DNA of 64,000 nt from Spirochaetales bacterium. Its GTDB lineage: Bacteria; Spirochaetota; Spirochaetia; Treponematales; UBA12059. The DNA is taken from contig JAFGNN010000059.1 in assembly GCA_016926955.1 (NCBI GenBank), forward strand, positions 124,001 through 188,000, given 5' to 3'. The notes under the pieces were generated by a model, which was not told the origin of the DNA, made no database searches, and worked only from the letters and a program-made list of their open reading frames with translations. Positions 61,638 to 64,000 of this stretch are shown here, piece by piece. The first letter of the stretch is position 1, and every line of letters starts with the position of its first letter. The position numbers were made by a program, and so were the translations under genes.

Positions 61638-64000
61638 TCACTCGTCTGCGCCTTCCAGGTCTGGCAGCTCCTCCTCGACGAGGGCGCCCACTTCGGGCCG
61701 GCCGAACAGGAAGCCCTGACCGAAATCGGCGCCGTACCCGAGCAGCAGCTCGGCCTGCTCCTCGGTCTCGATCCCCTCCGCGATGATCTTGATCCCGAAT
61801 TCGTGCGCAAGCGAGATGATGCCTTTCACGATGCCACGGGCCACCTGGGCTTTCGGCATGCCCTCGGGATCATCGGGCGCCAGGTCGGACACGAAGGACC
61901 GGTCGACCTTGATGATGTCGACGGGAAACCGGTGCAGATAGGAGAGCGAGGAGTATCCGGTGCCGAAGTCATCGAGTTCGAAGCGGACGCCGGCCGCCCG
62001 TAGCCGATCTATGCCCGGCTTGGTCACATCGCCGCCGGTCATCAGCGCGTTCTCGGTAATTTCCAGGTAGAGGGAGTTCGCAGGAAAGCCGGTCCGTTCG
62101 AGCACGCCGAGCACGGTGTCCGGGAAACCGGGATCCGTCAACTGCACTGCGCTCACATTTACGGAAAGATGTCGCGTCTCCTCTTCGGGATGTCCGTTCC
62201 TGCGCGCCTGCGCCGCGGCGCACGCCTCGCGCAGCACGTAGATGCCGAGAGGCTGCGCCAAACCCGAATTCTCCGCGATGGGGATGAACACCTCCGGTTC
62301 GACCGTCCCGAGCACGGGGTGCCGCCAGCGTGCCAAGGCCTCGCGTCCGACCGTTTCCCGCGTCGCAAGGTCGACGATCGGCTGGTAGGCTATGCCGATG
62401 GCTCGCGTCACAATGGCCTCCGACAGGCCGTCGACCAACCGCGACCGCTCCTGCACCCGAAGGCGCATCCGCTCCTCGAAAACCGCGAAGCGGTTCTTTC
62501 CGGTACCCTTCGCCTCGTACATCGCGATGTCCGCGTCGCGAAGCACGTCCTCCGGATTCCGGTAATCGCGCTCGGGGAACAGGACGCCCACGCTCGCCGA
62601 AGGAATGATCGAACGGCCATCCTTGAAAATGGGCACCGCCAGGTCCTCCGAAATGCGCTCGGCGACCTCGCGGGCCTCGTCTATCGACCGGGCCTCGTCA
62701 AGCAAAACGACGAACTCGTCGCCGCCCAGCCGGGCAACCGTGTCCACGGTGCGCACGCAGCGCACGAGTCGTCCTGCGACTTCCCGCAGGAAGGCGTCCC
62801 CCATGGAATGTCCGTAGGTGTCGTTGACCCGCTTGAAATCGTCGAAATCGAGGAAGAGCACGGCAAAGCGCCAAGCCCGGTCGCGGCGCATCCGTTGCAC
62901 GGCCAGGTCGAGTCGGTTCAGCAGCAGGCTTCGATTGGGCAGGCCGGTGAGCGAATCGTGCAATGAATAGAAGAACAACTGCTTCTCGGTCTGCTTCCTC
63001 GTATCAAGCTCCTCCCGAAGCCTTTCGACCGCCGACTCGGCCTCGGAGGTCCGGATCGCCACGAGCCTTTCCAGATCCTCGTTGGTCTCGCGAAGGGCGG
63101 TTTCGGCCGAGGCGCGGCGCGTTTCGTCATGGAGAATCAACGCCCACCCTCGGGGCTTGCCGGAACGACCAGCTACGGGTACCCACGCGGCTTCCCAGGA
63201 GCCGCCGGAAAGGTCGAGGTGGTCCGCATCGACACCGACGGGCGGCAGGCCGGCTTTCTCGCCGAGACGCGCCCGGAGCGCCTCGTACGATTCGTGGGGG
63301 GGAATATCGCCGAGCGATCGATCCGCGCTCGCGTTCGCGTATTCTATCCGTCCATGACCGTCGACGATGATGATCCCGTTGCGCGATCGGTCCACGAGCG
63401 CCCTCCGGGCTGCCCCCACGAAAGGCCGGAGCCGAAAACGGAACACCGTGTAGCCGAGGAAGAACCCCGAGACGCAGAAGGCCACGGTCGTGGGGTCATG
63501 GTAACCGAAGGGTCGCAGGCCGAGGACGTACGCGGCATTGGCCATTATCGGCAAGGCGACCGCGAAGCAGCTCGCAGCCACCACGAACCGAGCCCTGATG
63601 GTTCGGACTGCCCATGACAGAAGCCGGTACGTACCGCTCAGGATCAGGAAATACGACCAGGCCGACCAGACCCAGAAGACCGGTCCGTAGGTCTTGCCGA
63701 TCGGAGCGATGCCGGACGCCTCCAACAGGCGGAAATCCGATCGGACCAAGCCCAGGACGGGATCGAGCCATACGAGGACGGCGACGATGACGGAGGGGGC
63801 GAACAACCAGGGCGACAGCCCCCTCTTCGTACCGGACTCGTCCTCAGGCTTCATGGCGCGGCCGAACGAATGCCAGAGGACCGGCACCGAGACTATGCCG
63901 AGGTACTCCAGGTTTCCGAGGACCAGTTTCGCCTGCAGCCCGCGGGCCAGGTGTTCGAGCAGGTTGAGGCCGCCCCACCATGCGATGGCCAGGGAGAGGG
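61638..64000 (-). CDS. Membrane GGDEF-EAL cyclic-di-GMP enzyme, 5' end outside the window
   Basis: The frame runs from the right edge to 61638, about 787 codons. The visible N-terminus has several membrane spans of a histidine-kinase 7TM-like region, followed by a PAS-like segment with GIIIVDGHGRIEYAN. The coiled linker leads to a GGDEF domain with intact GGDEF (in RLGGDEFVVLL) and an EAL domain with EALARWRHP, ITENALM, DDFGTGYSSL and EGIETEEQ. Both catalytic sites look active. A GTG at 63887 is in frame, but the coding sense continues past it to the edge, so the real start lies outside. Confidence 0.92.
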   Translation of the reverse strand, partial: LSLAIAWWGGLNLLEHLARGLQAKLVLGNLEYLGIVSVPVLWHSFGRAMKPEDESGTKRGLSPWLFAPSVIVAVLVWLDPVLGLVRSDFRLLEASGIAPIGKTYGPVFWVWSAWSYFLILSGTYRLLSWAVRTIRARFVVAASCFAVALPIMANAAYVLGLRPFGYHDPTTVAFCVSGFFLGYTVFRFRLRPFVGAARRALVDRSRNGIIIVDGHGRIEYANASADRSLGDIPPHESYEALRARLGEKAGLPPVGVDADHLDLSGGSWEAAWVPVAGRSGKPRGWALILHDETRRASAETALRETNEDLERLVAIRTSEAESAVERLREELDTRKQTEKQLFFYSLHDSLTGLPNRSLLLNRLDLAVQRMRRDRAWRFAVLFLDFDDFKRVNDTYGHSMGDAFLREVAGRLVRCVRTVDTVARLGGDEFVVLLDEARSIDEAREVAERISEDLAVPIFKDGRSIIPSASVGVLFPERDYRNPEDVLRDADIAMYEAKGTGKNRFAVFEERMRLRVQERSRLVDGLSEAIVTRAIGIAYQPIVDLATRETVGREALARWRHPVLGTVEPEVFIPIAENSGLAQPLGIYVLREACAAAQARRNGHPEEETRHLSVNVSAVQLTDPGFPDTVLGVLERTGFPANSLYLEITENALMTGGDVTKPGIDRLRAAGVRFELDDFGTGYSSLSYLHRFPVDIIKVDRSFVSDLAPDDPEGMPKAQVARGIVKGIISLAHEFGIKIIAEGIETEEQAELLLGYGADFGQGFLFGRPEVGALVEEELPDLEGADE

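Overview
Every gene I can support in this 64-kb window lies on the minus strand, so transcription runs from high to low coordinates. Base composition is mostly around 60% G+C or higher, with poorer patches at about 6-13 kb. The organism looks like a high-GC, outer-membrane-bearing bacterium. A six-gene Rnf complex, an Omp85-like protein, an EPS-type winged-helix regulator and a LicC-like fusion enzyme together resemble spirochaetes (Spirochaetales/Treponemataceae-like). That placement is moderate inference, because no rRNA or other phylogenetic marker is present. I saw no tRNA, rRNA, insertion sequence or CRISPR array.

About 45 kb is surface-polysaccharide machinery, made of two neighbouring modules. 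Module A (1-22 kb) is an ABC-transporter pathway. It has the permease/ATPase pair Wzm/Wzt, GDP-fucose and GDP-rhamnose enzymes (gmd, fcl, rmd-like), UDP-glucuronate and UDP-xylose enzymes (ugd, UDP-xylose synthase), a GT11 fucosyltransferase and about eight other transferases, an acetyltransferase, and a two-domain nucleotidyltransferase/aminotransferase. At its upstream end are an Omp85-like protein, a small secreted protein and a winged-helix regulator. A nucleotidyltransferase gene plus a 72-aa ORF interrupts it between gmd and fcl.

Module B (22.4-44.8 kb) is a Wzx/Wzy-type pathway. It has a flippase, an EpsG-like polymerase, a Wzz-like chain-length protein, an SLBB export protein, a WecA-like and a PglC-like initiating transferase, the dTDP-L-rhamnose genes rfbC-rfbD-rfbB (rfbA is absent), an L-QuiNAc/L-FucNAc-type gene trio with a WbuB-like transferase, a D-QuiNAc/D-FucNAc-type dehydratase and epimerase, further GT4 enzymes, and a pyruvyl-transferase/Fe-S FrhB-like pair. 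Upstream of the Module B flippase and of the Module A regulator lies the same arrangement: a sigma70-like promoter followed immediately by the palindrome GTTCA-N5-TGAAC. This is a candidate operator joining the two modules.

From 45.4 to 54.8 kb there is an orphan HisKA_2-type sensor kinase, a complete Wadjet anti-plasmid system (jetA-jetB-jetC-jetD), a HepT/MntA toxin-antitoxin pair and a methyltransferase. A GCTCTGTCCC motif is repeated here. The right end (55-64 kb) is housekeeping: rnfC-D-G-E-A-B with a clear promoter and terminator, a CorA transporter, and a membrane GGDEF-EAL protein cut by the window edge. The gene at the left edge is also cut.
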